Source: Rhizobiales bacterium 62-17 (GTDB lineage Bacteria; Pseudomonadota; Alphaproteobacteria; Rhizobiales; Beijerinckiaceae). Taken from it: a stretch of DNA of 64,000 nt. The notes beneath the pieces were generated by a model. That model did not search any database and had not been told where the DNA came from. It was given only the letters and a program-made list of their open reading frames with translations. Position 1 is the stretch's first letter. Each line of letters starts with the position of its first letter. Shown here piece by piece: positions 1-8,259 of the stretch. Location: positions 616,308 to 680,307 of the forward strand of contig MKVW01000001.1 in the NCBI GenBank assembly GCA_001898965.1. Reading direction: 5' to 3'. The position numbers were made by a program, and so were the translations under genes.

Positions 1-204
1 AAACAGGCTGATCAATGTCGGCACGCTGCGGCTTGGCAGCACCCGATCGTAGACCTGAAGCATGAAGATCGGCGCGGCCAACATCAGAAGATTAATCAGG
101 GCGCTGATGCCGGCCACGCCGATGAGCGGCCGCCTGAATTTCTTCATGACGCCGAGGAGTTCGTCAGATTCCCATTGGGAAGAGAATTTGGCCCAGCCCT
201 TCAT
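1..204 (-). CDS. Type I secretion ABC transporter (PrtD/HlyB-type), N-terminal fragment cut by window edge
   Basis: Only the first 68 codons are present; the gene continues beyond position 1. Reverse-strand translation from the ATG at 204-202 starts MKGWAKFSSQWESDELL and reaches a hydrophobic helix with LAAPIFMLQVYDRVLPSRS near residues 43-61. This matches the first membrane helix of the permease part of PrtD-family type I secretion ABC exporters, where a MLQVYDRVLxSxS signature is very conserved. A purine-rich GGGAG lies just upstream of the ATG. The gene follows the acidic ORF at 240-1199 by 35 bp on the same strand, so the two are probably co-transcribed. The ATPase domain and any membrane-fusion partner would lie outside the window. 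The family call is firm; the substrate is unknown. Confidence 0.85.
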   Translation of the reverse strand, partial: MKGWAKFSSQWESDELLGVMKKFRRPLIGVAGISALINLLMLAAPIFMLQVYDRVLPSRSVPTLISLF

Positions 205-239
205 ATGTCTCCCGTTCAATCGTCAGGACGATGGAGTGG

Positions 240-1199
240 TCAAAGAAGATTCAGATGGTGCGTCAGGCTATCTAGAACATGATCGACGATCAGCGGCACG
301 CCGCCTGGGTCGTGGTCATGATTTGCCGGCGGCAGAATGTCGGAGATCAGATGAGGTATTGGCGAGCCTTCGACAGCGGCGGCGAGCCCGTCCAAAGTAT
401 CGTGCAATGCGCCCTGCAATGAGGGAGTTTCAATGGAGCCGTCATTATGCAGGATCGGCAGCGGCAAGAGGTCAACAAGGTCGCCAACCGCGTTCAGCGC
501 CGAGCCGACCAGATGTTGCGTGTCGATGGCGACGTCGTGAACGATCCCACCCACCAGACCGGTTGCGGCGTCCAGGATGTGATCGACCAGTTTTAGATTC
601 AAACTGTCTGCGATATCCGGGATCAGTGTGCCCGAGTGATCGGTTGGTTGGGGAATGAGATCATCGGTGTGCGGCAGACGCACCAGATCGGCATGCGGCG
701 TGGTATCTGGCGTTGGCTGTTCCGCGTTCGATGGCTGAGACGTTTCAGGTTCATGCATCGAGACGATGGCTGGCGGCACGGCTATGCCGCCGCCGTTCGC
801 GGCGAGGCTGACGGAAGCGGAGTCGTTGGCTGTGGCTTGATCCGGCGTCGCCGATGTTTCGGCTATGGCGTCGGGTTGGGTGCTGAACGATGCTTCATGG
901 TGGCCGAAGCCTGCGTCGCTGAGAGGCGGCGGCAGCGCCTCCACGTCTGGGCCATGTGCGGCTTGATCGGCAGGATTCGCCACTTCCGTTATAGGCGTTT
1001 CCGGTGGTGGGGGAGGGGCGGCTTCGTTCTGTGTGCCCGAACCATCATCGGGAACGATCTCCCAGTCCGGATGGGCCGAGAGATGCTCGATCTCTATAAG
1101 TTTAGCGATATTGGCAGCCGTCGTCGGGTCCGCGACAAGGGCGGCCGCCATGATGGCAGCCTGGAGCAGGCGCTCGTCGGCAGGAAGATCGATAGCCAT
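240..1199 (-). CDS. Hypothetical acidic, Pro/Asp/His-rich protein, possible type I secretion cargo
   Basis: A 319-residue protein starting MAIDLPADERLL. The chosen ATG at 1199 has GGAGG 8 nt upstream; an ATG at 1226 lacks this. The N-terminal 45 residues look helical and ordered. Residues about 50-190 are low-complexity and rich in Pro, Ala, Asp, Glu and Thr, including a PPPPPE run. The last 120 residues are Asp/His/Leu-rich and end in HHLNLL. There is no N-terminal signal peptide and no membrane segment. It sits 35 bp upstream of the type I exporter gene in the same direction. No recognisable family. Absence of a signal peptide, acidity and position fit a type I secreted substrate, but I see no RTX nonapeptide repeats, so this is inference. 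Confidence 0.6.
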   Translation of the reverse strand: MAIDLPADERLLQAAIMAAALVADPTTAANIAKLIEIEHLSAHPDWEIVPDDGSGTQNEAAPPPPPETPITEVANPADQAAHGPDVEALPPPLSDAGFGHHEASFSTQPDAIAETSATPDQATANDSASVSLAANGGGIAVPPAIVSMHEPETSQPSNAEQPTPDTTPHADLVRLPHTDDLIPQPTDHSGTLIPDIADSLNLKLVDHILDAATGLVGGIVHDVAIDTQHLVGSALNAVGDLVDLLPLPILHNDGSIETPSLQGALHDTLDGLAAAVEGSPIPHLISDILPPANHDHDPGGVPLIVDHVLDSLTHHLNLL

Positions 1200-1339
1200 G
1201 GCCCGGACCTCCACGCGGAATCCCATATGATCCCGTCAATGGTGGAGGCGAGGGTGCGTTCCCATGTCGGCTGCGAGGCGTCGCAACGAGGTCAATGAAA
1301 GCCTAACGGCGGCGGCGCGATTTGAACGGTCGGGCGCCG

Positions 1340-1804
1340 TTACAGGCTCTCTTCAAGGATAGGTTGTAGCTGCGTTGCATTCTCGCCGCGATGGAAGGCA
1401 ATGGCGAGGCGGAAGGAATGGCCGATGCGCAGGGCGCGGTCGAGAAAGAGGGCCGCGACGTCAGGCGGACACAGGCTTTGCACGGTCGCGCGAAACAGGG
1501 TTAACCAACGCCGGAAGTGCTCCTCGCCAAGGCCGGGCAGAAGAAGATGCGGGCGCAGCGGATGTCCTTCGTAGCGGCCGGTGCGCAACAGCGTCGACGA
1601 CCAGAAGTCACACATTTTGGCGAGATGTTGCGGCCACGCTTCCGGCGCGATGGCGCCATTGAAGATCGGCCCTAGCAGATCGTCCGCACGGATCTTGTCG
1701 TAGAAACCATGCACGACGGCGTGGATCATCGCTTCGTCGAGGGCATCGGGAATGAGCCGGCCATCGATGGTCATAGCGCGCGTCGGCGCGGATCGTCCCT
1801 TCAT
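1340..1804 (-). CDS. Group III truncated haemoglobin
   Basis: About 154 residues if started at the ATG at 1804; a TTG at 1846 would add 14 residues. The FYDKIRADDLLGPIF stretch (helices B-C/E region), the MCDFWSSTLL motif and the GLGEEHFRRWLTLF segment with the proximal His are typical of group III (P) truncated globins. The fold binds haem and handles O2, NO or peroxide in the cytoplasm; the physiological role in most species is uncertain. It stands alone between the acidic protein downstream on the same strand and a divergent small secreted protein. Family assignment is strong; function beyond haem/ligand binding is not shown. Confidence 0.85.
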   Translation of the reverse strand: MKGRSAPTRAMTIDGRLIPDALDEAMIHAVVHGFYDKIRADDLLGPIFNGAIAPEAWPQHLAKMCDFWSSTLLRTGRYEGHPLRPHLLLPGLGEEHFRRWLTLFRATVQSLCPPDVAALFLDRALRIGHSFRLAIAFHRGENATQLQPILEESL

Positions 1805-2027
1805 CGCATCACCAAGAGTCGCTTCACGATCAAGATATGTCGGCAAGATATGTCGGATGGTGCCATTTTATTGGCCGATGCCCAACCCGCAAAAAGTCGC
1901 AGCCAGAACGTCACGGCATGGCCACCGGCCGCACTTTTTCGTGAGAACGGAAAGAGTGCAGTACCGGCAGCGGAACGATCATCGGCAAAGCGGATTGACC
2001 CCCCGGGGTTTGCAAGGAGAGATCGCA

Positions 2028-2303
2028 ATGATCAAGAAAATGGTGATGACTGCCGCATGTGTGGCCGTGATGAGTCTGCCGGCTTTCGCTCAGGCTCCGG
2101 CTTCAGGCGGCATGCCGCCGTCAGATGCAACGACGCCCAGCGCGCAGGCGCCAGCCGATGCAAGTGGAACTGGCGTGCATCGCCAAAAACGCCAGCAGCA
2201 CGCGAAGCTCGTGAAGCATAAAAAGGCACACGCGAAACATAGTCGCAAGCCGCAAAGTTCGGAGCCGGATTCATCGGACGGCATGAGCGCACCGCAGCAG
2301 TAG
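2028..2303 (+). CDS. Small secreted Lys/His-rich protein
   Basis: A 91-residue protein beginning MIKKMVMTAACVAVMSLPAFAQAP: a classic Sec signal peptide with predicted cleavage after AFA. The start is fixed by AAGGAGA at 2014-2020, 7 nt before the ATG; the longer in-frame ORF upstream runs through non-coding sequence. The mature part is short and disordered: Ala/Pro/Ser-rich, then a basic Lys/His-rich stretch (residues about 48-70), then Ser/Asp-rich. Similar small basic exported proteins are common in Hyphomicrobiales and have no assigned role. It faces the binding-protein gene at 2420-3955 tail to tail, with a terminator between them. Confidence 0.7.
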   Translation: MIKKMVMTAACVAVMSLPAFAQAPASGGMPPSDATTPSAQAPADASGTGVHRQKRQQHAKLVKHKKAHAKHSRKPQSSEPDSSDGMSAPQQ

Positions 2304-2322
2304 AAGACGGTTCCATAAACGA

Positions 2323-2354
2323 AAAAGGGGACATTCATAACGAATGTCCCCTTA
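2323..2354 (-). terminator. Rho-independent terminator for the 2420-3955 gene
   Basis: A perfect 12-bp inverted repeat, AAGGGGACATTC (2326-2337) and GAATGTCCCCTT (2343-2354), with a 5-nt loop. Read on the reverse strand the stem is followed by a run of five T (2327-2323), the form expected for an intrinsic terminator of the leftward gene. It lies between convergent genes and may also slow rightward transcription, but there is no T run on that side. Confidence 0.85.
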
Positions 2355-2419
2355 CGAGTTCGGAAGCTGTCCCGTAGCGCCTGGCCACGCTGCGAAACAG
2401 CGTCCGCAATTCGGCTGAA

Positions 2420-3955
2420 TTATTTCCAGCCGATATTATTGAGCTCCGGCGCCGTGAAGATCGTCGAGACCTTGGGCAGCACGAGATCGGTCGTGTGCAC
2501 GACGACGGCCGGGAAAGTGGTCAGCGAAAGCAGCAGCGACTTGTCGTTGACCGCATTGAAGACCTTGCGCAGCAATTCGTTGCGCTTGGCCGGATCCATT
2601 TCAGCCGACGCCGCATTGGCCATCTGCGTGATGTCCTTTTCGCGCCAATAGTCGCGCGGTTCGGAACCGACATAGTATTCGACCGCTGAATTGACGTCGG
2701 ACAGGCCGCCCGAGCTGTAGTGCGCGACCAGCAATTGCAGTTTGCCGGATGTCTGCTTGGTGCGGAAAGCGACGAAGGTCGTATTCTCGAGCTTTGCACG
2801 CACGCCGATGGCACGGAGCTGGCCGGCGATGGCCTCGCCCATTTTCTCGACGCCGGGGATCGTCGTGATCTCGACGTCGAAACCGTTGGGGTATCCGGCT
2901 TTGGTGAGCAGGTCGCGCGCCGCTTTCGGATCGTATTTGAGGTTCATTGGGTCGACGACGCAGCCGACCTGCGTGGCCGCGTTGCATGGCGCGTCGATCA
3001 CTTTCACCATATCGCCGCCGGCCATGATGGCCTTGGCGAGGGTGGGGCGATCGATCGCCATGGAGAGGGCGCGGCGCACGTCGGGCTTAGTCAGGGGTTC
3101 AAGGCCGGAGCGGCCGGCTGCGTCGAAGTTCAGATAGGTGTAGACCGTATTCTCGATCGCCGTCGACGTGATGTTCGGCATCGAGGTGAGCTGTTCCGAC
3201 TGGTCCTTTGGCGACTCGAGGATAATGTCGAGGCCACCGGTCAGCAGTTGCGCGATCTGCGTCTGCGGATCGGGGATCGGCATCAACTGTACGTTTTTGA
3301 TCTTCGCCTTCGAGTTCCACGGGCCGGCGGGCTTGTAGTCCTCGTTGCGCACCAGCTTGATGCCGTTCGAGGCGTCGATGGAGACCACTTTGTAGGGGCC
3401 TGTGCCGACCGGGGAACGACGACCGAAATCGGCCTTGGTTTCGAGCTTCGAATGGACAGACTTGGGATAGATCGGCGTGGTGGTGGCCAGGCGCGCCAAC
3501 GCATAGGGCGTCGGGCTCTTGGTGATGATGCGGATGTTGTAGTCGTCGACCTTCTCGACCTTATCGATGAAGCCCCAGTTGGCGCTGAAACGCAGGCCCG
3601 ATTTCGGGTCCGAGATATACATCAGCGTGTAGACCACGTCGTCGGCGGTGAAAGCCGAGCCGTCGTGGAACTTGATGCCTTCGCGCAGCTTCATGTCCAA
3701 TTGGGTCGGCGAAACTTGCTTCCAGCTCTCAGCCAGCGACGGGCGGAAGGTTTTGCTCTGGGCGTCGAAGACGATCAGCGTGTCGTAGACCGCCACTGAG
3801 GTCAGCGTCGTTTCCGGCTGTGGGTCGATATAGATGTCCGTGGTGGCAATCGGCGCCTTATAGGCGACCCGCAACGTATCCTGCGCTTTCTGCGCCAAGG
3901 CCGGCGATGCCAGAAACGCCACGCACGCAAATGCGGTGGCAACGGCCTTCGACAT
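2420..3955 (-). CDS. ABC transporter substrate-binding protein, family 5 (peptide/opine/nickel type), orphan
   Basis: A 511-residue periplasmic binding protein with a Sec signal peptide (MSKAVATAFACVAFLASPALAQ). The body shows the family 5 signatures: LRVAYKAPIATTDIYIDPQ, the LAESWKQVSPTQLDMKLREGIKFHDGSAFTADDV block near residues 75-105, and RRALSMAIDRPTLAKAI near 285-300. Such proteins deliver di/oligopeptides or other small solutes to DppBCDF-type importers. No permease or ATPase genes adjoin it. It is divergent from iorAB at 4382, sharing a 426-bp upstream region, and ends at a clear terminator. The family is sure; the substrate is unknown. Confidence 0.9.
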   Translation of the reverse strand: MSKAVATAFACVAFLASPALAQKAQDTLRVAYKAPIATTDIYIDPQPETTLTSVAVYDTLIVFDAQSKTFRPSLAESWKQVSPTQLDMKLREGIKFHDGSAFTADDVVYTLMYISDPKSGLRFSANWGFIDKVEKVDDYNIRIITKSPTPYALARLATTTPIYPKSVHSKLETKADFGRRSPVGTGPYKVVSIDASNGIKLVRNEDYKPAGPWNSKAKIKNVQLMPIPDPQTQIAQLLTGGLDIILESPKDQSEQLTSMPNITSTAIENTVYTYLNFDAAGRSGLEPLTKPDVRRALSMAIDRPTLAKAIMAGGDMVKVIDAPCNAATQVGCVVDPMNLKYDPKAARDLLTKAGYPNGFDVEITTIPGVEKMGEAIAGQLRAIGVRAKLENTTFVAFRTKQTSGKLQLLVAHYSSGGLSDVNSAVEYYVGSEPRDYWREKDITQMANAASAEMDPAKRNELLRKVFNAVNDKSLLLSLTTFPAVVVHTTDLVLPKVSTIFTAPELNNIGWK

Positions 3956-4381
3956 GGGGAACCTCCCGTAAAAACTGACAAACTTGTTTGAGCCCGCTCA
4001 TGCACCCCAGCACGGCGCGGATTGGCGCGGGTTCTAGCCTAAATAGCTAATAATTGTCTAGTTTTGTAATTTGACGATACCGTAGCGTTTCGAGCTGAAG
4101 CTTGTCTGAGGCTCTAAGGCCAATCGTGAAATCCCTTCAAACCCTTACGGGCGGTCAGGGGTGCCGCGCGTGGCCTGGCGGCAGGTTTGGCGTTGTCGAA
4201 TTAGCAAGGGGAACGGCCGACGCATGCGATCGCGTGGCTTGGATAAAGCCCATGCTAATCAGATGGTTATGGAGATGGGGTTCGTGCTGGCAAAGCTGTG
4301 CGCAACGGCCATTCCGCTTGAAATAATTCTCAACTGCCGTGAAATGCCTTGGTCGAGGGGCGAGAGCAAAAGAGGGGTGCC
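3956..4381. other. Divergent promoter region between binding protein and iorA
   Basis: A 426-bp region without a credible gene. It holds promoters for both flanking genes. The part near the leftward gene is AT-rich (around 4040-4080) and contains a short palindrome, CAAAC-TT-GTTTG at 3979-3990. I see no strong terminator or known riboswitch fold. Short ORFs here look like chance. Confidence 0.5.
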
Positions 4382-6526
4382 ATGGCCGAGGTTTCATTCA
4401 GCAAGGAAATCAAGCTGCTGAAACTGGGGCAGGGAGAAACTTTTCATGGCGAGGGTATCCTCGCTGTCACCAAGGCGCTGCTGCAATCGGGCGTCACCTA
4501 TGTCGGCGGCTATCAGGGCGCGCCCGTCTCGCATCTGCTCGATGTCATGGTCGAAGCAAAGGATTTGATGGGCGAACTTGGCGTCCACGTTCAGGCCTGC
4601 ACCAATGAGGCGTCCGCCGCCGCCATGCTGGGCGCCTCGATCATGTATCCGGTGCGCGGCGCCGTGACATGGAAATCCATCGTCGGCACCAATGTGGCCG
4701 CCGATGCGCTGTCCAACCTGTCGTCGCCCGGCGTCATGGGCGGGGCGCTGATCGTCGTTGGCGAAGACTATGGCGAAGGCGCCAGCGTCATTCAGGAGCG
4801 CACCCATGCCTTCGCCATGAAGTCGACTATGTGGCTGATGGATCCCAGGCCCAATTTGCCGACCATCGTGCGCATGGTCGAAAAAAGCTTCGAGCTGTCG
4901 GAGGCCTCCAATGCGCCGGTGATCATGGAATTGCGCATTCGCGCCTGCCATGTGCGCGGTTCCTTCACGGCAAGCGATAATATCGCGCCGAAAATCTCCG
5001 CTCGTGAATTGCAGAAGATGCCGGCGGAATTTCTCTACGATCGGCTGGCTCATCCGCCCGTCACCTACAAGCACGAGAAGCTGAAATTCGAGGTGCGCAT
5101 GCCGGCGGCGCGCCAATTCATTCGCGATCACAAGCTCAATGAAATTTTTGACGGCACCCACAACGACGTCGGTCTGATTGTGCAGGGCGGGCTCTATAAT
5201 GGCCTCATCCGTGCTTTGCAGGAGATCGGTCTCGCCGATGCCTATGGCCGCACCGACATTCCCATCCTGGCGCTGAATGTCGTCTATCCTTTGGTGCCCG
5301 AAGAGATCACGGCCTTTGCCGCTGGCCGCAAAGCCATCGCGGTGATCGAGGAAGGCCAGCCCGAATATATCGAGCATGAAATTGGCGCCATTCTGCGCCG
5401 CGCCGATCTCAACACCGTCCTGCATGGCAAGGACATGTTCCTGCAAGCGGGCGAATACACCACGGAAGTGCTGGTCAACGGCCTCGTCAAACTTCTGGCT
5501 CAGCATTTGCCATCCATCGACACGTCTCATGGCGCAGGGTTCGCGCGCGAATTGTCGGTGCTACGCGGCAAGGCACAGGCGATCCTGGCTGGCCCTCTGC
5601 CGGCACGCCCCCCAGGCTTTTGTATCGGCTGTCCCGAACGGCCGGTATTTGCGGCCTTGAAGCTCGCCGAACGTGAGGTCGGGAAGGTGCATGTGTCGGC
5701 CGATATCGGCTGCCATGCGCTGGCGACCTTCGAGCCGTTCTCTTTCGGCAATTCCATTCTCGGTTATGGCATGAGCCTCGCATCGAGCGCCGGCGTACAG
5801 GGCTTTTCCCAGAAGCGTCCGATCGCCATCATGGGCGACGGTGGGTTCTGGCATAACGGCCTGCTCTCCGGCGTCACCTCGTCCCTGCTCAATCATGGCG
5901 ATCAGATTCTGGTCATCATGAAGAACGGCTATACGTCGGCGACGGGAACGCAGGATGTGATCTCGACACCGCAGGCGGAAGCGCGCGAGAAGGCGGCTGG
6001 TGCCTCCACGGTCGACAGCGATCTTACGATCGAGAACACGCTCAAGGGTATGGGCGTGAAATGGTTGCGTACCGTCAACAACTATCGCGTCGGCGATATG
6101 CGCAAGACCATTGTGGAAGCGATGCGCACGCCCTTCGACGGGCTCAAGGTGATCATCGCCGAAGGCGAGTGCCAGTTGGAGCGGCAGCGCCGCTTGCGGC
6201 CGATCCGGGCAAAGCTGTTGGGCGAGGGCAAGCGCGTCGTGCGCGAGCGTTTCGGTGTCGATGAGGACACCTGCACAGGCGACCATTCCTGCATTCGTCT
6301 GTCCGGCTGCCCGACCTTGACGGTGAAACCGTCGAGCGACCCGCTGAAGACCGATCCTGTCGCGCATGTCACCAATGGCTGTGTCGGTTGTGGTCTGTGC
6401 GGTGCCAATGCTCACGCGGCGACGCTCTGCCCGTCCTTCTTCCGCGCCGAAATCGTCTCCAATCCCAATTGGATCGATCGCGCCAAGGCCGGCCTTCGCC
6501 GGGCTCTGACGGCGGGAGCCGCGTGA
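4382..6526 (+). CDS. iorA: Indolepyruvate ferredoxin oxidoreductase, alpha subunit
   Basis: A 714-residue thiamine-diphosphate enzyme that oxidatively decarboxylates aryl 2-oxoacids (indolepyruvate, phenylpyruvate) to the acyl-CoA, passing electrons to ferredoxin. The ATG at 4382 is preferred over one at 4349 because the protein starts cleanly (MAEVSFSKEIKLL) after GAGGGG. The N-terminal pyrimidine-type domain has VGGYQGAPVSHLLD and TNEASAAAMLGAS. A central GFCIGCPERPVF leads into the TPP-binding part, with MGDGGFWHNG and NGYTSATGTQD. The C-terminus carries two cysteine clusters (CTGDHSCIRLSGCP and CVGCGLCGANAHAATLCP) for Fe-S clusters. Its stop overlaps the iorB start by one base. No ferredoxin gene is adjacent. 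Confidence 0.92.
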   Translation: MAEVSFSKEIKLLKLGQGETFHGEGILAVTKALLQSGVTYVGGYQGAPVSHLLDVMVEAKDLMGELGVHVQACTNEASAAAMLGASIMYPVRGAVTWKSIVGTNVAADALSNLSSPGVMGGALIVVGEDYGEGASVIQERTHAFAMKSTMWLMDPRPNLPTIVRMVEKSFELSEASNAPVIMELRIRACHVRGSFTASDNIAPKISARELQKMPAEFLYDRLAHPPVTYKHEKLKFEVRMPAARQFIRDHKLNEIFDGTHNDVGLIVQGGLYNGLIRALQEIGLADAYGRTDIPILALNVVYPLVPEEITAFAAGRKAIAVIEEGQPEYIEHEIGAILRRADLNTVLHGKDMFLQAGEYTTEVLVNGLVKLLAQHLPSIDTSHGAGFARELSVLRGKAQAILAGPLPARPPGFCIGCPERPVFAALKLAEREVGKVHVSADIGCHALATFEPFSFGNSILGYGMSLASSAGVQGFSQKRPIAIMGDGGFWHNGLLSGVTSSLLNHGDQILVIMKNGYTSATGTQDVISTPQAEAREKAAGASTVDSDLTIENTLKGMGVKWLRTVNNYRVGDMRKTIVEAMRTPFDGLKVIIAEGECQLERQRRLRPIRAKLLGEGKRVVRERFGVDEDTCTGDHSCIRLSGCPTLTVKPSSDPLKTDPVAHVTNGCVGCGLCGANAHAATLCPSFFRAEIVSNPNWIDRAKAGLRRALTAGAA

Positions 6527-7980
6527 TGAGCCTGCGTCCGCGGACTTTGCTGATTGCCGCGCTGGGCGGCGAAGGTGGTGGCGTTCTCGCCGAATGGATT
6601 GTGTCGGCGGCATTGCAGGCGAAACTGCCGGTACAGGCGACCTCGGTGCCGGGCGTCGCTCAGCGCACTGGCGCCACCAGTTACTACATCGAGATGATGG
6701 ATGAGCCGGCGCCGGAAGGGCTTACCCCCGTTCTCGCGCTCGTGCCCGTGCCAGGCCGTATCGATTACATGATTTCGAGCGAGCATCTCGAAACCGCCCG
6801 CCTGCTCGAACGCGGCTTTGCTTCGCCCGAGCGAACGGTGCTGATTTCTTCAACCAGCCGCGTCTATACCACTGCCGAAAAGATGCAGATGGGCGACGGC
6901 CGTTTCGATCCCGAACGCTTGGACCGGCTGTGCCACGATCTGTCGCACGCCTATATCGCGCTCGATCTGGAGCGCTTGGCGCTGGACAATGGCACGGTGG
7001 TCAGCGCGCCGATGTTCGGAGCCCTGGCGGCAGCAGGGGCATTTCCATTTTCGCGCGAGGTCTGCGAGGCAGCGATCCGCGCGGGCGGGCGTGGCGCCGA
7101 GGCGAGCCTGAAGGGCTTTGCCGCCGCTTTCACCGCGACCCGTGTGGCGCTCGATCAATCAGCAGACGCTCCCGCGCCGACGCAGGAGCCCGCGCCGCCA
7201 TCCGACGCCTTGAAAAAGGTTGTGGCGCTCGGGCAGGGGCGCTGCGCCGAGTATCAGGACGAGGCCTACGCCGAACTGTTTCTCGATCGCGTGCGCCTTT
7301 TGCGTGACGCGGCCGGATCGACGGAAGACCCGCGTCAGGAACATGCGCTGGAAGAGGGCGTGCGCCGCCTGGCTCTCTGGATGGCCTATGAAGACATTCC
7401 ACGCGTTGCCGATCTGAAAACCCGCAAGGAACGCTTCACCCGCATTCGTCGCGATGCCGAAATGCGCGACGACCAGATCCTGCATGTCGTCGAATATCTT
7501 AAGCCGGGGATCGAGGAGATCGCGGCCATGCTGCCGCCTAAGCTCGGCAATGTGCTCATGCGCCGCGCCGCCTCGGGCAAGGAAACTTGGCCATTCGGTC
7601 GCGGCGTCAACATTTCGACCACCGGCGTCACCGGCTATTGGACGATGCGGGCGCTGGCGGGCTTCGGCCGAATCCGTCGCTCGTCCCTGCGTTTTGCCGA
7701 GGAGACGGCGGCGATCGAACGCTGGCTCGCCGCCATGCGCCAGGCCCTCCAGGGTTCGCCCGCTTTTGCCGGAGCGCTGGCGGAATTGCCACGCTTGCTC
7801 AAAGGCTATGGCGACACCCATCTGCGCGGTCGCGCCAATTACGCGGCGATCTGGGACGGCATCGTCATGCCGGCCCTGTCTAGTGGGCAACTAGAGGTCG
7901 TGGCGCCGAAATTGCGCCAGGCCATTGCGGCGGCTTTGGCCGATCCCGAGGGCAAGACGCTTCGGCGTGCGCTCGCCTAG
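6526..7980 (+). CDS. iorB: Indolepyruvate oxidoreductase, long-form beta subunit
   Basis: A 484-residue protein translated from an ATG overlapping the iorA stop (TGATG). The N-terminal 190 residues are the 2-oxoacid oxidoreductase gamma/beta-type domain, with ALGGEGGGVLAEWI and the PGVAQRTGATSYYIEM motif. Classic archaeal IorB is about 200 residues; this one has a further 280-residue helical domain, the long form I associate with alphaproteobacteria. It should pair with IorA in the cytoplasm to make aryl-acetyl-CoA from aromatic amino acid transamination products. Tight coupling to iorA supports a stoichiometric complex. The role of the extra domain is not known to me. Confidence 0.88.
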   Translation: MSLRPRTLLIAALGGEGGGVLAEWIVSAALQAKLPVQATSVPGVAQRTGATSYYIEMMDEPAPEGLTPVLALVPVPGRIDYMISSEHLETARLLERGFASPERTVLISSTSRVYTTAEKMQMGDGRFDPERLDRLCHDLSHAYIALDLERLALDNGTVVSAPMFGALAAAGAFPFSREVCEAAIRAGGRGAEASLKGFAAAFTATRVALDQSADAPAPTQEPAPPSDALKKVVALGQGRCAEYQDEAYAELFLDRVRLLRDAAGSTEDPRQEHALEEGVRRLALWMAYEDIPRVADLKTRKERFTRIRRDAEMRDDQILHVVEYLKPGIEEIAAMLPPKLGNVLMRRAASGKETWPFGRGVNISTTGVTGYWTMRALAGFGRIRRSSLRFAEETAAIERWLAAMRQALQGSPAFAGALAELPRLLKGYGDTHLRGRANYAAIWDGIVMPALSSGQLEVVAPKLRQAIAAALADPEGKTLRRALA

Positions 7981-8259
7981 CATTTCGGATCAGACAGATT
8001 TTCGCGGTTCGAAACAACTGCTCACAATCGAGCGAGAGGGCACGGTATTGCCTTTTTTTAACTTGAATCGCTTGGCAGCCTGTTGGAGCTTTTGAATCAA
8101 GCGGATTCTGGTCGCGTGAGCGACAGCGCAAAGCCCAGGCCGGGTCTGATGGAATCCGAATTGCAAGGCCCTGACCGTCTAAGGATGGCGAGGATGTGAC
8201 CCGAATCGACCGTGCCGCTTCGATTCAGGGACAAGACGGACCGCGGCCTGGAAGAGGTG

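Noticed and set aside
636..1298. A 220-codon forward ORF opposite the acidic protein
   Set aside because: Its product is extremely Arg/Trp/Gly-rich with no fold-like pattern. The reverse frame has a Shine-Dalgarno and sits in an operon with the exporter.
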